A stretch of 64,000 nt of DNA from Klenkia taihuensis (lineage in GTDB: Bacteria; Actinomycetota; Actinomycetes; Mycobacteriales; Geodermatophilaceae), in contig NZ_FOMD01000001.1 of NCBI RefSeq assembly GCF_900112525.1, positions 372,001-436,000 on the forward strand, read 5' to 3'. Shown here piece after piece: positions 23,074 through 31,187 of this stretch. How positions within the stretch are numbered: position 1 is the first letter of the stretch; every line of letters starts with the position of its first letter. The notes beneath the pieces are model-generated. The model was not told the DNA's origin. It searched no databases and saw nothing but the letters and a program-made list of their open reading frames with translations. The position numbers were made by a program, and so were the translations under genes.

Positions 23074-24651
23074 GTGGTCGCGGAGGCCGGCACGAGCGTG
23101 CTCGAGGGCATGCCCATGGGCTTCCTCCAGGTTGCGGCCGACTGGCGCATCACCTACGTCAACGCCGCCGCGGAGCGCGCCTTCGGCCGCCGCCGCGCCG
23201 ACCTGCTGGGCCGCAGCGCGTGGCAGGCCTTCCCGGGCAACGAGGACAGCCTGCTGGGCCGCGCCTACCGCCGGGTCGCCGCCACCCACCGCCCGGAGCT
23301 GTTCGAGTCCTACTCGGTGGCGCGCGGGGTCTGGTTCGAGGTCCGGCTGGTCCCCGCCGAGGGCGGGCGCATCAACGCCTTCTTCAGCGACAGCACGGCC
23401 CGGCACCGCATCCAGGAGCGGCTGGCCGTGCTGGCGCGGGTCAGCGCGGAGCTGGCCGACACCCCCGACGCGGTGCAGTCGCTGAGCCGGATCCCGCGCG
23501 CGCTGGTGCCCGTGCTAGCCGACTGGGCCGTCGTCACCGTGCTGGACGACGACGGCCGGCCCCGCGACGTCGGTTGCTGGCACAGCGAGCCGGAGATGCG
23601 GCCGGTGCTGGCCCGCTACAGCGAGCTGCGGCTGGGCGCGCTGCCGGCCACCGCCCCGCTGGTGCGCTCGATGCACACCCAGGAGACCACCCCGGTCACC
23701 GCCGCCGACGTGCACGGCAGCCTGCCCCCGGGCGAGGCGCGCGACCTGCAGCGGCGGCTGGCCACCGGGACCGGGCTGTACCTGCCGCTGCTGGGCCGCG
23801 GCCGCACCCTCGGCGTCATCACGCTGTGGTGGCGGCACGGCCGCACGCCCGACGCCGAGGACCTGGCCGCCGCCCGCGAGGCCGCCGAGCGGATCGGCCT
23901 GGCGCTGGACAACGGCCGCCTCTACCGGTTGCAGGCCGCTCTGGCCGAGGAGCTGCAGCGCAGCCTGCTCACCCAGCCGGTGCAGCCCGAGGGTGCCGAG
24001 GTCGCCGTCCGCTACACCCCGGCCGCGGAGGCCGCCCGCGTCGGCGGGGACTGGTACGACGCCTTCCGGTCGCCGTCGGGGGCGATGACCCTGGTCATCG
24101 GCGACGTGGTCGGGCACGACACCGCCGCGGCCGCGGCCATGGGGCAGCTGCGCGGGCTGCTGCGGGGCATCGCCACCTACTCCGACGCCGGGCCGGGGGA
24201 GGTGCTGCGCGGGCTGGACGCCGCCATGGCGCAGCTGTCCTTCCCGACGCTGGCCACCGCGGCGGTCGCCCAGCTGACCCGGGAGGAGGGCTGCGGGGCG
24301 ACGATGGTCTGGTCCAGCGCCGGCCACCTGCCCCCGCTGGTCCTGCACCCCGACGGCTCGCTGGCCGACCCCTCGCCCTGGCCCGGGGACCTGCTGCTGG
24401 GTGTCGACAGCCTCGCCGCCCGCACCGAGCACCGGGTGGCGTTGCCGGCCGGGTCGACGGTGCTGCTGTTCACCGACGGCCTGGTGGAGCGGCGCGACGA
24501 GGACCTCGACACCGGCCTGGCCCGGCTGCGCAGCACGGTGGCGGAGCTGGCCGACCGGCCGTTGCAGGAGCTGTGCGACGAGGTGGTCGACCGCATCGTG
24601 CACGGCCGCCCCGACGACGACGTCGCCCTGGTTGCCGTCCGCCTCGCCTGA
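23074..24651 (+). CDS. PAS-GAF-PP2C (SpoIIE/RsbU-type) serine/threonine phosphatase
   Basis: A 525-residue soluble protein: PAS at about 5-110 (PMGFLQVAADWRITYVNAAAERAFG), GAF at about 120-280, and a PPM/SpoIIE phosphatase at about 300-525. The phosphatase keeps RVGGDWYDAF, VIGDVVGHDTAAAAAMGQLRG, SSAGHLPPLVL, LFTDGLVERR and a terminal DDDVALVAVRL, so the metal-binding Asp residues are present. Such proteins dephosphorylate anti-anti-sigma factors in response to signals. No anti-sigma or STAS gene is nearby. It resembles the proteins at 49089 and 62784 closely. GTG 23074 is favoured by the purine-rich GAGGGGG just before it; 23068 is the alternative. Confidence 0.87.
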   Translation: MVAEAGTSVLEGMPMGFLQVAADWRITYVNAAAERAFGRRRADLLGRSAWQAFPGNEDSLLGRAYRRVAATHRPELFESYSVARGVWFEVRLVPAEGGRINAFFSDSTARHRIQERLAVLARVSAELADTPDAVQSLSRIPRALVPVLADWAVVTVLDDDGRPRDVGCWHSEPEMRPVLARYSELRLGALPATAPLVRSMHTQETTPVTAADVHGSLPPGEARDLQRRLATGTGLYLPLLGRGRTLGVITLWWRHGRTPDAEDLAAAREAAERIGLALDNGRLYRLQAALAEELQRSLLTQPVQPEGAEVAVRYTPAAEAARVGGDWYDAFRSPSGAMTLVIGDVVGHDTAAAAAMGQLRGLLRGIATYSDAGPGEVLRGLDAAMAQLSFPTLATAAVAQLTREEGCGATMVWSSAGHLPPLVLHPDGSLADPSPWPGDLLLGVDSLAARTEHRVALPAGSTVLLFTDGLVERRDEDLDTGLARLRSTVAELADRPLQELCDEVVDRIVHGRPDDDVALVAVRLA

Positions 24652-24673
24652 CCCCGCCGCGCCCTCGGCGGGG
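24652..24673. terminator. Bidirectional hairpin between convergent genes
   Basis: CCCCGCCG (24652-24659) and CGGCGGGG (24666-24673) form a perfect 8-bp GC stem with a 6-base loop right after the phosphatase stop and 15 bases before the stop of the gene on the other strand. There is no U-run, as usual in GC-rich actinobacteria. Confidence 0.55.
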
Positions 24674-24687
24674 TGGGGGCCGACGGG

Positions 24688-25062
24688 TCAGGTGCGGGGG
24701 ACCCTGCCGTCGTGGAAGGTGGTGGCGCCGGCGCTGCGCGTCTCGACGTCGTCCAGCCGCTCGCGCACCCGCTGCGCCACCTCGACGTCCCCGGCCGGGC
24801 CCGCGGTGGTCAGCCGGTCGGCGCCGGCGACCTCGGGCACGTCCAGGACGGCGTCAACGAGCTCGGTGCGGGTGCCCGGCGGCAGCTGGCCGGGCTCCAC
24901 GTGCAGGGCGGCGACGGCGGCCGGGCCGGTGGCCGCGACGTCGGCGCTGGCCACCACCCGTCCGTCGTCCACGACCTCGACGTGCTGGGTCTCCTCGGGT
25001 GCGTCCACGGCGTCTCCCACGGTTCCGGCGGTCTCGGGAACGGCGGCGCGACGGTGCACCAC
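24688..25062 (-). CDS. Hypothetical acidic soluble protein
   Basis: Up to 124 residues, no membrane segment or signal, Val/Asp/Glu-rich: HVEVVDDGRVVASADVAATG, then LPPGTRTELVDAVLDVPEVAGADRL. The pattern of alternating strands and helices suggests a compact alpha/beta fold. GC at third positions and lack of competing frames support coding. The start is uncertain: GTG 25062, or GTGs nearer to VDAPEETQHV. I recognise no family. It sits between the PP2C gene (convergent) and a CsbD-like gene. Confidence 0.5.
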   Translation of the reverse strand: MVHRRAAVPETAGTVGDAVDAPEETQHVEVVDDGRVVASADVAATGPAAVAALHVEPGQLPPGTRTELVDAVLDVPEVAGADRLTTAGPAGDVEVAQRVRERLDDVETRSAGATTFHDGRVPRT

Positions 25063-25124
25063 GAGCAGCGTCCCCCGGGCCGCCGACCTGCGGCAACCCG
25101 ACCGGCGCGTCGCGGGCGGGTGCG

Positions 25125-25310
25125 TCAGTGCGGGCCGGGGCGGTCCCCGTGCTCGCGGGCCTCGAGGGCCTCCTCCTCGGCCTCGCCCTCCAGGCGGCGG
25201 GCCTCGCCGGCGGCCTCGGCCGCGGCGTCGCCGTGGGACTCGCCGTAGACCTCGGTGGCCCGGCCCACCAGCTCCTCGGCCTTGGCCTTGGCCTTGTCGA
25301 ACAGGCTCAT
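25125..25310 (-). CDS. Small CsbD-like charged protein
   Basis: A 61-residue, highly charged, helix-forming protein: KAKAKAEELVGRATEVYGESHG then Ala/Glu-rich repeats. The GRATEVYG core resembles CsbD-type general-stress proteins. ATG 25310 has a clear ribosome site (GGAGGGG, spacing about 6), unusual in this window. It follows the CNNM gene by 10 bases and is probably co-transcribed with it. Confidence 0.65.
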   Translation of the reverse strand: MSLFDKAKAKAEELVGRATEVYGESHGDAAAEAAGEARRLEGEAEEEALEAREHGDRPGPH

Positions 25311-25320
25311 CTGCCCCTCC

Positions 25321-26346
25321 TCATCGGTGCACGCCGTCGCGGATCTCGCCGACCAGCTCCTCGAGGATGTCCTCCAGGGCGACCACGCCGACGACCTGGT
25401 CATGATCGACGACGGCGGCCAGCTGCGCACGGTCGCCCTGCATGGTCTGCAGCGTGCTGCGCAGGTCGCTGCCGGCGTCGACCCGGGGGAGCGGGCGCTC
25501 GATGTCGGCCACCCGGACGTCGGGCTCGCCGTCGGCGACCAGCACGTCCTTGACGTGCACGTACCCCGACAGCTCCCCGGCGGTGACCACCGGGAACCGG
25601 GAGAAACCGGTGGTGGCCGCCGCCCGCTCGACGGCGAGCGCGTCGTCGGCGGGGGAGAGCACGGTCAGCTCGGCGCGGGGGATGAGCACCGTGCGCGTCT
25701 CCCGGTCCGACAGGGTCAGGGCGCCGGTGAGCAGGTCGTGGTCGGCGTCGTCGAGCAGCCCGCCGGCCCGGGACTCGTCGATCAGGCCGGCCACCTCGTC
25801 GCGGGTGAAGGAGCTGGCGACCTCGTCCTTGGGCTCGACCCGCAGCAGCCGCAGCACGGCGTTGGCCAGCGCGTTGAGCACGACGATGACCGGCTTGAGG
25901 ACGGTCACGACGGCGGCCAGCGGCGGTGCGAGGGACAGCGCCGCGCGGTCGGGGCCGGCCAGTGCCAGGTTCTTGGGCACCATCTCGCCGATCACCACGT
26001 GCAGCGCGACCACCACGGTCAGCGCGATCACGAACGAGATCGGGTAGACCGCGCCCTCGGGGACGCCGACCGCGTCGAACAGCGGCTCCAGCAGGTGCGC
26101 GACCGCGGGCTCGCCGATGGCGCCGAGGCCGAGCGAGCAGACGGTGATGCCCAGCTGCGCGCCGGCCATCATCATCGAGACCTGCTCCATCGCCCGCAGC
26201 GTCGTGCGCGCCCGCCGGCTGCCGGCCTCGGCCAGCGGCTCGATCGAGGACCGGCGGGCCGAGATCAGCGCGAACTCCGCGCCCACGAAGAAGGCGTTGG
26301 CGGCCAGCAGCACGACGGCCAGCCCCACGCCCAGCCAGTCACCCAC
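25321..26346 (-). CDS. CNNM/CorC-type transporter with CBS pair
   Basis: The 341-residue protein has an N-terminal CNNM (DUF21) domain of three to four helices (NAFFVGAEFALISARRSSI, GAQLGITVCSLGLGAIGEP, VIGEMVPKNLAL) and a CBS pair at about 200-320 ending VVALEDILEELVGEI. These proteins take part in Mg2+ or Co2+ efflux. It lacks the C-terminal CorC_HlyC domain found in its upstream neighbour. GTG 26346 overlaps the stop of that neighbour, so the two act together. Confidence 0.87.
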   Translation of the reverse strand: MGDWLGVGLAVVLLAANAFFVGAEFALISARRSSIEPLAEAGSRRARTTLRAMEQVSMMMAGAQLGITVCSLGLGAIGEPAVAHLLEPLFDAVGVPEGAVYPISFVIALTVVVALHVVIGEMVPKNLALAGPDRAALSLAPPLAAVVTVLKPVIVVLNALANAVLRLLRVEPKDEVASSFTRDEVAGLIDESRAGGLLDDADHDLLTGALTLSDRETRTVLIPRAELTVLSPADDALAVERAAATTGFSRFPVVTAGELSGYVHVKDVLVADGEPDVRVADIERPLPRVDAGSDLRSTLQTMQGDRAQLAAVVDHDQVVGVVALEDILEELVGEIRDGVHR

Positions 26347-27739
26347 GGTCGGCCTCCTCGTCGTCGGTGTCGTCGGCGGGGGTGGGCACCAGCTCACCGA
26401 AGCGGGCGCGGTCCACGCGGGCGCCCTCGACGGCGGTCACCTCGACCCACACGCCACCGGGGTGGCCCTCGGCCTCGTCGGCGTACTCCGGCGGGAGCAC
26501 CCGCTCGGCCTCCACCCGGTCGCCGACCTCGGGGATGCGGCCCAGGTGGTGCAGCACCAGGCCGCCGACGGAGTCGTAGTGCCGGTCGGCGGGCACGGTC
26601 AGCCCGGTGGCCGCGGCGACCTCGTCGGGCCGCAGCAGCCCCGACACCGACCAGGTGCCGTCGCCGAGGTCGACGACGTCGTCGGTGGCGGCGTCGTCGT
26701 CGTGCTCGTCGGACAGGTCGCCGACCAGCTCCTCGACCAGGTCCTCGATGGTGACGACGCCGTCGGTGCCGCCGTACTCGTCGACCACCACGGCCATCTG
26801 GAGGCTGCCGCGGCGCAGGTCGACCAGCAGCTCGTCCAGCTGCCGCGACGTCGGCACGAAGAGGGCCTCGACCATGACGTCGGCGACCAGCACGGTGCTG
26901 CGCCCGGGCCGGGGGACGGCGAGCGCGTGTTTCACGTGGACCAGCCCGACCACGTCGTCCACGCCGTCGGGGCCGGTGACCGGGAAGCGGGAGTGGCCCG
27001 AGTCGCGGGCGCTGGCCAGCACCACCGCGACGGGGTCGTCGCTGCGCACCGTCGTCATCCGCACCCGGCGGGTGGCCACGTCGTTGGCGCGCAGCTCGCC
27101 GAAGGCCAGCCCGCGCTCGAGCAGCGCGGCGGTGCCGGCCTCCAGCGTCCCGGTGCTGCCCGACCGGCGGACCAGCGAGGTCAGCTCCTCCGCCGAGCGG
27201 GCCGAGGCGAGCTCCTCCTGCGGCTCGACGGAGAAGACCCGCCGCAGGATCGCGTTGGCCCAGCCGTTGAGCGCCCGGATGACCAGCGCGGTGCCCCGGG
27301 TGAACCCGCGCTGGAAACCCGAGACGGTGCGGGCCACCTCGTAGGGCTTGCTGATCGCCAGGTTCTTGGGCACCAGCTCGCCGAACACCATGGTCAGCAC
27401 GGTGGCCAGCACCAGCGCGAGCGTGATCGACACCGAGCGGGCGGCACCCCCGGACAGCCCCACGGACTCCAGCGGCCCGGCCAGCAGCGCCGCGATCGAG
27501 GGCTCGGCGACGAAGCCGATGGCCAGGTTGGTGACCGTGATGCCGAGCTGGGCGCCCGAGAGCTGGGTGGACAGCGTCTGCATGGCGGCCAGGACGCCGT
27601 CGGCGCCCCGTTCGCCCTCGGCGGCGCGGCGCTCGACCGAGGCGCGGTCGACGGTGACCAGCGAGAACTCGAAGGCCACGAAGGCGGCGCAGGCGGCGAC
27701 CAGGAGCAGACCGACCCCGACGAGCAACCACTCGGTCAT
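26339..27739 (-). CDS. CNNM/CorC-type transporter with CBS pair and CorC_HlyC domain
   Basis: A 466-residue protein: CNNM domain at about 1-200 (AFVAFEFSLVTVDRASVERR, GELVPKNLAISKP), CBS pair at about 215-340 (VDEYGGTDGVVTIEDLVEELVG), and a CorC_HlyC domain at about 355-440. It is the fuller member of a tandem pair with the next gene. The chain ends in an acidic tail (DDTDDEEADRG). ATG 27739. Codons for VHVKHA hold GTTTCACGTGGACC (26929-26942), a parS-like sequence. Confidence 0.88.
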   Translation of the reverse strand: MTEWLLVGVGLLLVAACAAFVAFEFSLVTVDRASVERRAAEGERGADGVLAAMQTLSTQLSGAQLGITVTNLAIGFVAEPSIAALLAGPLESVGLSGGAARSVSITLALVLATVLTMVFGELVPKNLAISKPYEVARTVSGFQRGFTRGTALVIRALNGWANAILRRVFSVEPQEELASARSAEELTSLVRRSGSTGTLEAGTAALLERGLAFGELRANDVATRRVRMTTVRSDDPVAVVLASARDSGHSRFPVTGPDGVDDVVGLVHVKHALAVPRPGRSTVLVADVMVEALFVPTSRQLDELLVDLRRGSLQMAVVVDEYGGTDGVVTIEDLVEELVGDLSDEHDDDAATDDVVDLGDGTWSVSGLLRPDEVAAATGLTVPADRHYDSVGGLVLHHLGRIPEVGDRVEAERVLPPEYADEAEGHPGGVWVEVTAVEGARVDRARFGELVPTPADDTDDEEADRG

Positions 27740-27807
27740 GCGGGCACCCGCCGGTGGGGGTCGGCGGGTCGGGGACTGTGAGGCAGCGAGCTCACGAGGG
27801 GGGTGGA

Positions 27808-28050
27808 TCAGCCTCCGGCGAAGGGGGGCAGCACGTCGACGACCGCCCCGGGGTGGAGTGCCACCGCGCGGTCCCGGGTCGACGTCCCGTCGACCAGGAA
27901 GGAGCACGCGGTCAGCACGCGCTCCAGTTTGGCACCGTGGTCGTCCACGATCAGCGCCACCAGCTCCTCCAGCGTGGTGGCGTCGCGCACCTCGGTGTCG
28001 GTGCCCACGGCCGCGCGGGCCCCGGCGAAGTACCGGACGGTGACCGCCAC
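27808..28050 (-). CDS. moaD: Molybdopterin synthase sulfur carrier subunit (MoaD/ThiS family)
   Basis: The 80-residue ubiquitin-like protein starts VTVRYFAGARAAVG and ends DVLPPFAGG; the terminal Gly-Gly is where the thiocarboxylate forms. It donates sulfur to MoaE. It follows moaA by one base, fixing its role as MoaD rather than ThiS. GTG 28050. Confidence 0.92.
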   Translation of the reverse strand: MAVTVRYFAGARAAVGTDTEVRDATTLEELVALIVDDHGAKLERVLTACSFLVDGTSTRDRAVALHPGAVVDVLPPFAGG

Positions 28051-28051
28051 C

Positions 28052-29104
28052 TCAGCCGCCGATGGCCGACATCGGCCGGCTGGGCTGCAGGAACGAGGGG
28101 TCGTCGATGCCGTGGCCGGGCAGCTTGGTGAGCGTGGCGATCCGCCAGCGGTCGGCCAGCTCGGCGTCCGTGGCGCCCTCGCGCATCGCCGTCCGCAGGT
28201 CGGACTCGTCGCGGGCGAACAGGCAGTTGCGGATCTGCCCGTCGGCGGTGAGCCGGGTGCGGTCGCAGGCGCCGCAGAAGCTGCGGGTGACCGAGGCGAT
28301 GACGCCGACGGTGAGGTCGGTGCCGTCGACCAGCCAGCGCTCGGCCGGGGCCGCGCCGCGCTCCTCGACGTCGGGGACCAGGGTGTGCGAGGCGGTGAGC
28401 CGGGCCAGGATGTCCTCGGCGGTGACCATCTCGCCGCGGGTCCAGGCGTGGTGGGCGTCCAGCGGCATCTGCTCGATGAACCGCAGCTCGTAGCCGTGCT
28501 CGAGGCAGTACTCCAGCAGCGGGACGGCGTCGTCCTCGTTGATGCCGCGCAGCAGGACCGCGTTGACCTTCACCGGCGTCAGCCCGGCGTCCTTGGCGGC
28601 CTTCAGCCCGGCGAGCACGTCGGCGAGGCGGTCGCGGTGGGTGAGTTGCTTGAACCGCTCCCGGTCCAGGGTGTCCAGGCTGACGTTGAGCCGGTCGAGG
28701 CCGGCCTCGGCCAGCGCCGGCGCCATCCGCGACAGCCCGATCGCGTTGGTGGTGAGGCTGACCTCGGGGCGGGGGGCGAGCGCGGTGGTGGCCGCGACGA
28801 TGCCGGTCAGGCCGGGGCGCAGCAGCGGCTCGCCACCGGTGAACCGGACCTCGCGGATGCCCAGCTGCTCGACGCCGATGCGGACCAGCCGGACGACCTC
28901 GTCGTCGGTGAGCTGCTCGACCTTGGGCAGCCACTGCAGCCCCTCGGGCGGCATGCAGTAGGTGCAGCGCAGGTTGCAGCGGTCGGTCAGCGAGACCCGC
29001 AGGTCGGTGGCGGTGCGGCCGTGCCGGTCGACCAGCCCCCCGGTGCCCGGGGCCGGCGCGGGCGCCCGCACGACGGGGTCGGGGAGCGGGCTGTGCGTCG
29101 TCAC
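28052..29104 (-). CDS. moaA: GTP 3',8-cyclase
   Basis: The 350-residue radical-SAM enzyme has the N-terminal cluster motif in DRCNLRCTYCMPPEG, the SAM-binding FTGGEPLLRPGL, the C-terminal cluster FCGACDRTRLTADGQIRNCLF and the terminal Gly-Gly needed for activity. It performs the first step of molybdenum cofactor synthesis from GTP. moaC, its partner, is not in the window. GTG 29104 was chosen because TACAGT lies 7 bases before it. Upstream at 29211-29230 are 10-bp-spaced direct repeats shared with the coxD locus. Confidence 0.94.
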   Translation of the reverse strand: MTTHSPLPDPVVRAPAPAPGTGGLVDRHGRTATDLRVSLTDRCNLRCTYCMPPEGLQWLPKVEQLTDDEVVRLVRIGVEQLGIREVRFTGGEPLLRPGLTGIVAATTALAPRPEVSLTTNAIGLSRMAPALAEAGLDRLNVSLDTLDRERFKQLTHRDRLADVLAGLKAAKDAGLTPVKVNAVLLRGINEDDAVPLLEYCLEHGYELRFIEQMPLDAHHAWTRGEMVTAEDILARLTASHTLVPDVEERGAAPAERWLVDGTDLTVGVIASVTRSFCGACDRTRLTADGQIRNCLFARDESDLRTAMREGATDAELADRWRIATLTKLPGHGIDDPSFLQPSRPMSAIGG

Positions 29105-29111
29105 CCGCCCG

Positions 29112-29117
29112 ACTGTA
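29112..29117 (-). promoter_or_regulatory. -10 box TACAGT of moaA
   Basis: On the minus strand TACAGT ends 7 bases before GTG 29104, giving a leaderless moaA message. No convincing -35 is present, which is compatible with an activator-dependent promoter. Confidence 0.5.
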
Positions 29118-29210
29118 GAGCGGCTGGTCACGCCGTCCGGAGCCACCGTGCCCTCGGTCACACCCGGATCCGCACCTGCGGCGCCTCGCTCTCCCGACTT
29201 CCGCACGGGC

Positions 29211-29230
29211 GGGTTGCAGAGGGTTGCGAC
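29211..29230 (-). promoter_or_regulatory. 10-bp-spaced direct repeat upstream of moaA
   Basis: On the minus strand the sequence reads GTCGCAACCCTCTGCAACCC: GCAACCC twice with a period of exactly 10. It lies about 115 bases upstream of the moaA start, touching the stop of the preceding gene. The repeat at 45868-45885, before the coxD-like gene, has the same core (GCAAC-N2-TCTGCAAC) and the same orientation to the gene. Confidence 0.4.
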
Positions 29231-29754
29231 TAGTGGGTCAGCGTCAGCTTGAGGACGACGACGAGCAGGGCCACCGCGGCGGCGACGGCACCCACGGCCA
29301 CCGCGCGGCCGAAGGGGACGTCGGCCTGCAGGCGCCGGTGCACGACGCCGATGCCGGCCACCCGGACCAGCCCGACCGCCGCGGCCAGCGACTGGCCCCA
29401 CGCCTCCGACGGCCAGCCGAGCGCCGTCACGAGCAGGACCAGCGCGGGCAGCGCGCCCGAGCTGAGGATCGGCGTCGCGTCGCGGACGGCGTTGCGCAGC
29501 TCGACGTGGCGGCCCCCGGTGAGAAGCGAGCCGACGGTGTGCGCCAGCACGTGCGCGACGTAGGTGGACAGCACCGTGCCCAGCACGACCACCACCCCGG
29601 CCCCGGAGTCGACCGCCTCCGGGGAGACGCCGACGACGGCGGCGAGCACCAGCACGGTGCCGTAGACGTAGGCCGACACCCGGCTCTCGGCGCGGTGCGG
29701 GTCGACGTCGTGCCGCCGGCGGGTCAGCGGGCGTACCACGCGTGACTGGGACAT
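29230..29754 (-). CDS. Membrane protein of unknown function
   Basis: A 174-residue protein with about four to five helices. After an Arg-rich N-terminus come SAYVYGTVLVLAAVVG, a second helix ending STYVAHVLAHTVGSLL, and two C-terminal helices (VAVGAVAAAVALLVVVLKL). The AHVLAHTVG and RHVELRNAVRDATPIL segments resemble small actinobacterial integral membrane proteins near MoaA or VIT-like genes, but I cannot name the family. ATG 29754 follows GAGAAGGA. It reads toward moaA. Confidence 0.7.
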   Translation of the reverse strand: MSQSRVVRPLTRRRHDVDPHRAESRVSAYVYGTVLVLAAVVGVSPEAVDSGAGVVVVLGTVLSTYVAHVLAHTVGSLLTGGRHVELRNAVRDATPILSSGALPALVLLVTALGWPSEAWGQSLAAAVGLVRVAGIGVVHRRLQADVPFGRAVAVGAVAAAVALLVVVLKLTLTH

Positions 29755-29878
29755 GCGGGCATCCTTCTCGCCGCGGGACCGTTCTGCGTGGACGCGGTCG
29801 TTAGCATCGGCAACGCCACCCGGACACACGGCAGGCCCCCCTGTCTCCGCCTGTGGCCAGGAAGTCGAGATCGATCCC

Positions 29879-31141
29879 GTGCGCAACCCCTTCGCCCCGT
29901 ACGGCCGCATCTTCGCGGTCCCGGGGTCCCGTTCGTTCTCCTTCGCCGGGTGGCTGGCCCGCGTCCCCATGTCGAGCATGGGGTTGGGCTCGGTGCTCAT
30001 GGTGGCCGGCGAGTCCGGCAGCTACGGGCTGGCCGGCGCGGTCTCCGGCACGCTGGCGCTGGCCTTCGCCGTCGGCAGCCCGCAGTGGGCCCGCGGCATG
30101 GACCGGCTCGGCCAGGGCCGGGTGCTCGCGGTGTCGGCCGCGGTCTACCTGCTGCTGGGCGCGGCGTTCGTCGGCGTCGTCGTCGGCGGGGCGCCGCTGT
30201 GGTCGTGGTTCGTGCTGGCCGCGCTGACCGGCGCCTCCGCCGCCAACGTGGGGGCCGCCGTCCGGGCGCGCTGGGCGCACGCCCTGCCCGCCGCCGAGGC
30301 CCGGCAGACCGCGTTCGCCTTCGAGTCGGTGGTCGACGAGGTCGTCTTCGTCGTCGGCCCGCCGACCATCACCTTCCTGGCCACGCTCATCGCCCCGCCC
30401 GCGGGGTTCGTGGTCGGGCTGCTGGTCGGGATCGGCGGCACCGTCTGGCTGTCCCGGCAGACCGCCACCCAGCCGCCGGTGCACCGCGCGGAGCCCGGGA
30501 CCACGCGGTCGGCCACCTCGGTGCTCAGCCCCGCCCTGCTCGTCGTCGCGGTCTCCTACCTGGCGGTCGGCACGGTGTTCGGCGCGATGGACGTCGTGGT
30601 CGTGGCCTTCGCGGAGGAGCAGGGCCAGCCGGTCATGGCCGGGGTCGCGCTGGCCGCCTACGCGGCGGGCAGCCTGGTGTCCGGCCTGCTCTACGGCATC
30701 CTCACCCTGCCGGGGTCGCTGCTGGCCCGGTTCGTCGGCTGCGGGCTGCTGTTCGCCGTCGCCACCCAGACGCTGTTCCTCGTCGGGTCGGTCCCGGTGC
30801 TGGTGGTCGCGGTCTTCCTGGCCGGGCTGACCATCGCGCCGGTGCTGGTCGCGGGCATGTCGCTGGTGGAGTCCCGGGTCGCGCGCGCCGCGCTCAACGA
30901 GGGCCTGACCTGGACGTCGACCGGCTTGACGCTCGGTGTGACCGCGGGCGCGGCGGCCGCCGGTGCCGCGGTGGACGCCTGGGGCGGGGAGCAGGCGTTC
31001 CTGGTGCCCGCACTCGGCGCCGCCGCGGCCGGTGCGCTCGCCCTGCTCGGCGGCCTGCTGGTGCGCGGTCCCGCCCCGGCACCCGGTGACCACGGACCTG
31101 CACCCGCGGCGCGCCGCGACGAGGTGTCCCCGGCTCCGTGA
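29879..31141 (+). CDS. Major facilitator superfamily transporter
   Basis: A 420-residue protein with twelve predicted helices, inner-loop motif GSPQWARGMDRLGQGRVLA, a mid-protein loop with RARWAHALPAAEARQTAFAFES and the conserved VVDEVVFVVGP. This pattern is that of actinobacterial MFS exporters of the small-molecule type. The polar Pro-rich C-terminus is cytosolic. GTG 29879 was chosen; a TAGCAT box about 70 bases upstream (near 29802) may be the promoter. Substrate unknown. Confidence 0.85.
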   Translation: MRNPFAPYGRIFAVPGSRSFSFAGWLARVPMSSMGLGSVLMVAGESGSYGLAGAVSGTLALAFAVGSPQWARGMDRLGQGRVLAVSAAVYLLLGAAFVGVVVGGAPLWSWFVLAALTGASAANVGAAVRARWAHALPAAEARQTAFAFESVVDEVVFVVGPPTITFLATLIAPPAGFVVGLLVGIGGTVWLSRQTATQPPVHRAEPGTTRSATSVLSPALLVVAVSYLAVGTVFGAMDVVVVAFAEEQGQPVMAGVALAAYAAGSLVSGLLYGILTLPGSLLARFVGCGLLFAVATQTLFLVGSVPVLVVAVFLAGLTIAPVLVAGMSLVESRVARAALNEGLTWTSTGLTLGVTAGAAAAGAAVDAWGGEQAFLVPALGAAAAGALALLGGLLVRGPAPAPGDHGPAPAARRDEVSPAP

Positions 31142-31187
31142 TCGCCGGGCCGGGCGGCCGCCGGGCGGCGTCTGGTTGGGTCGGGGC

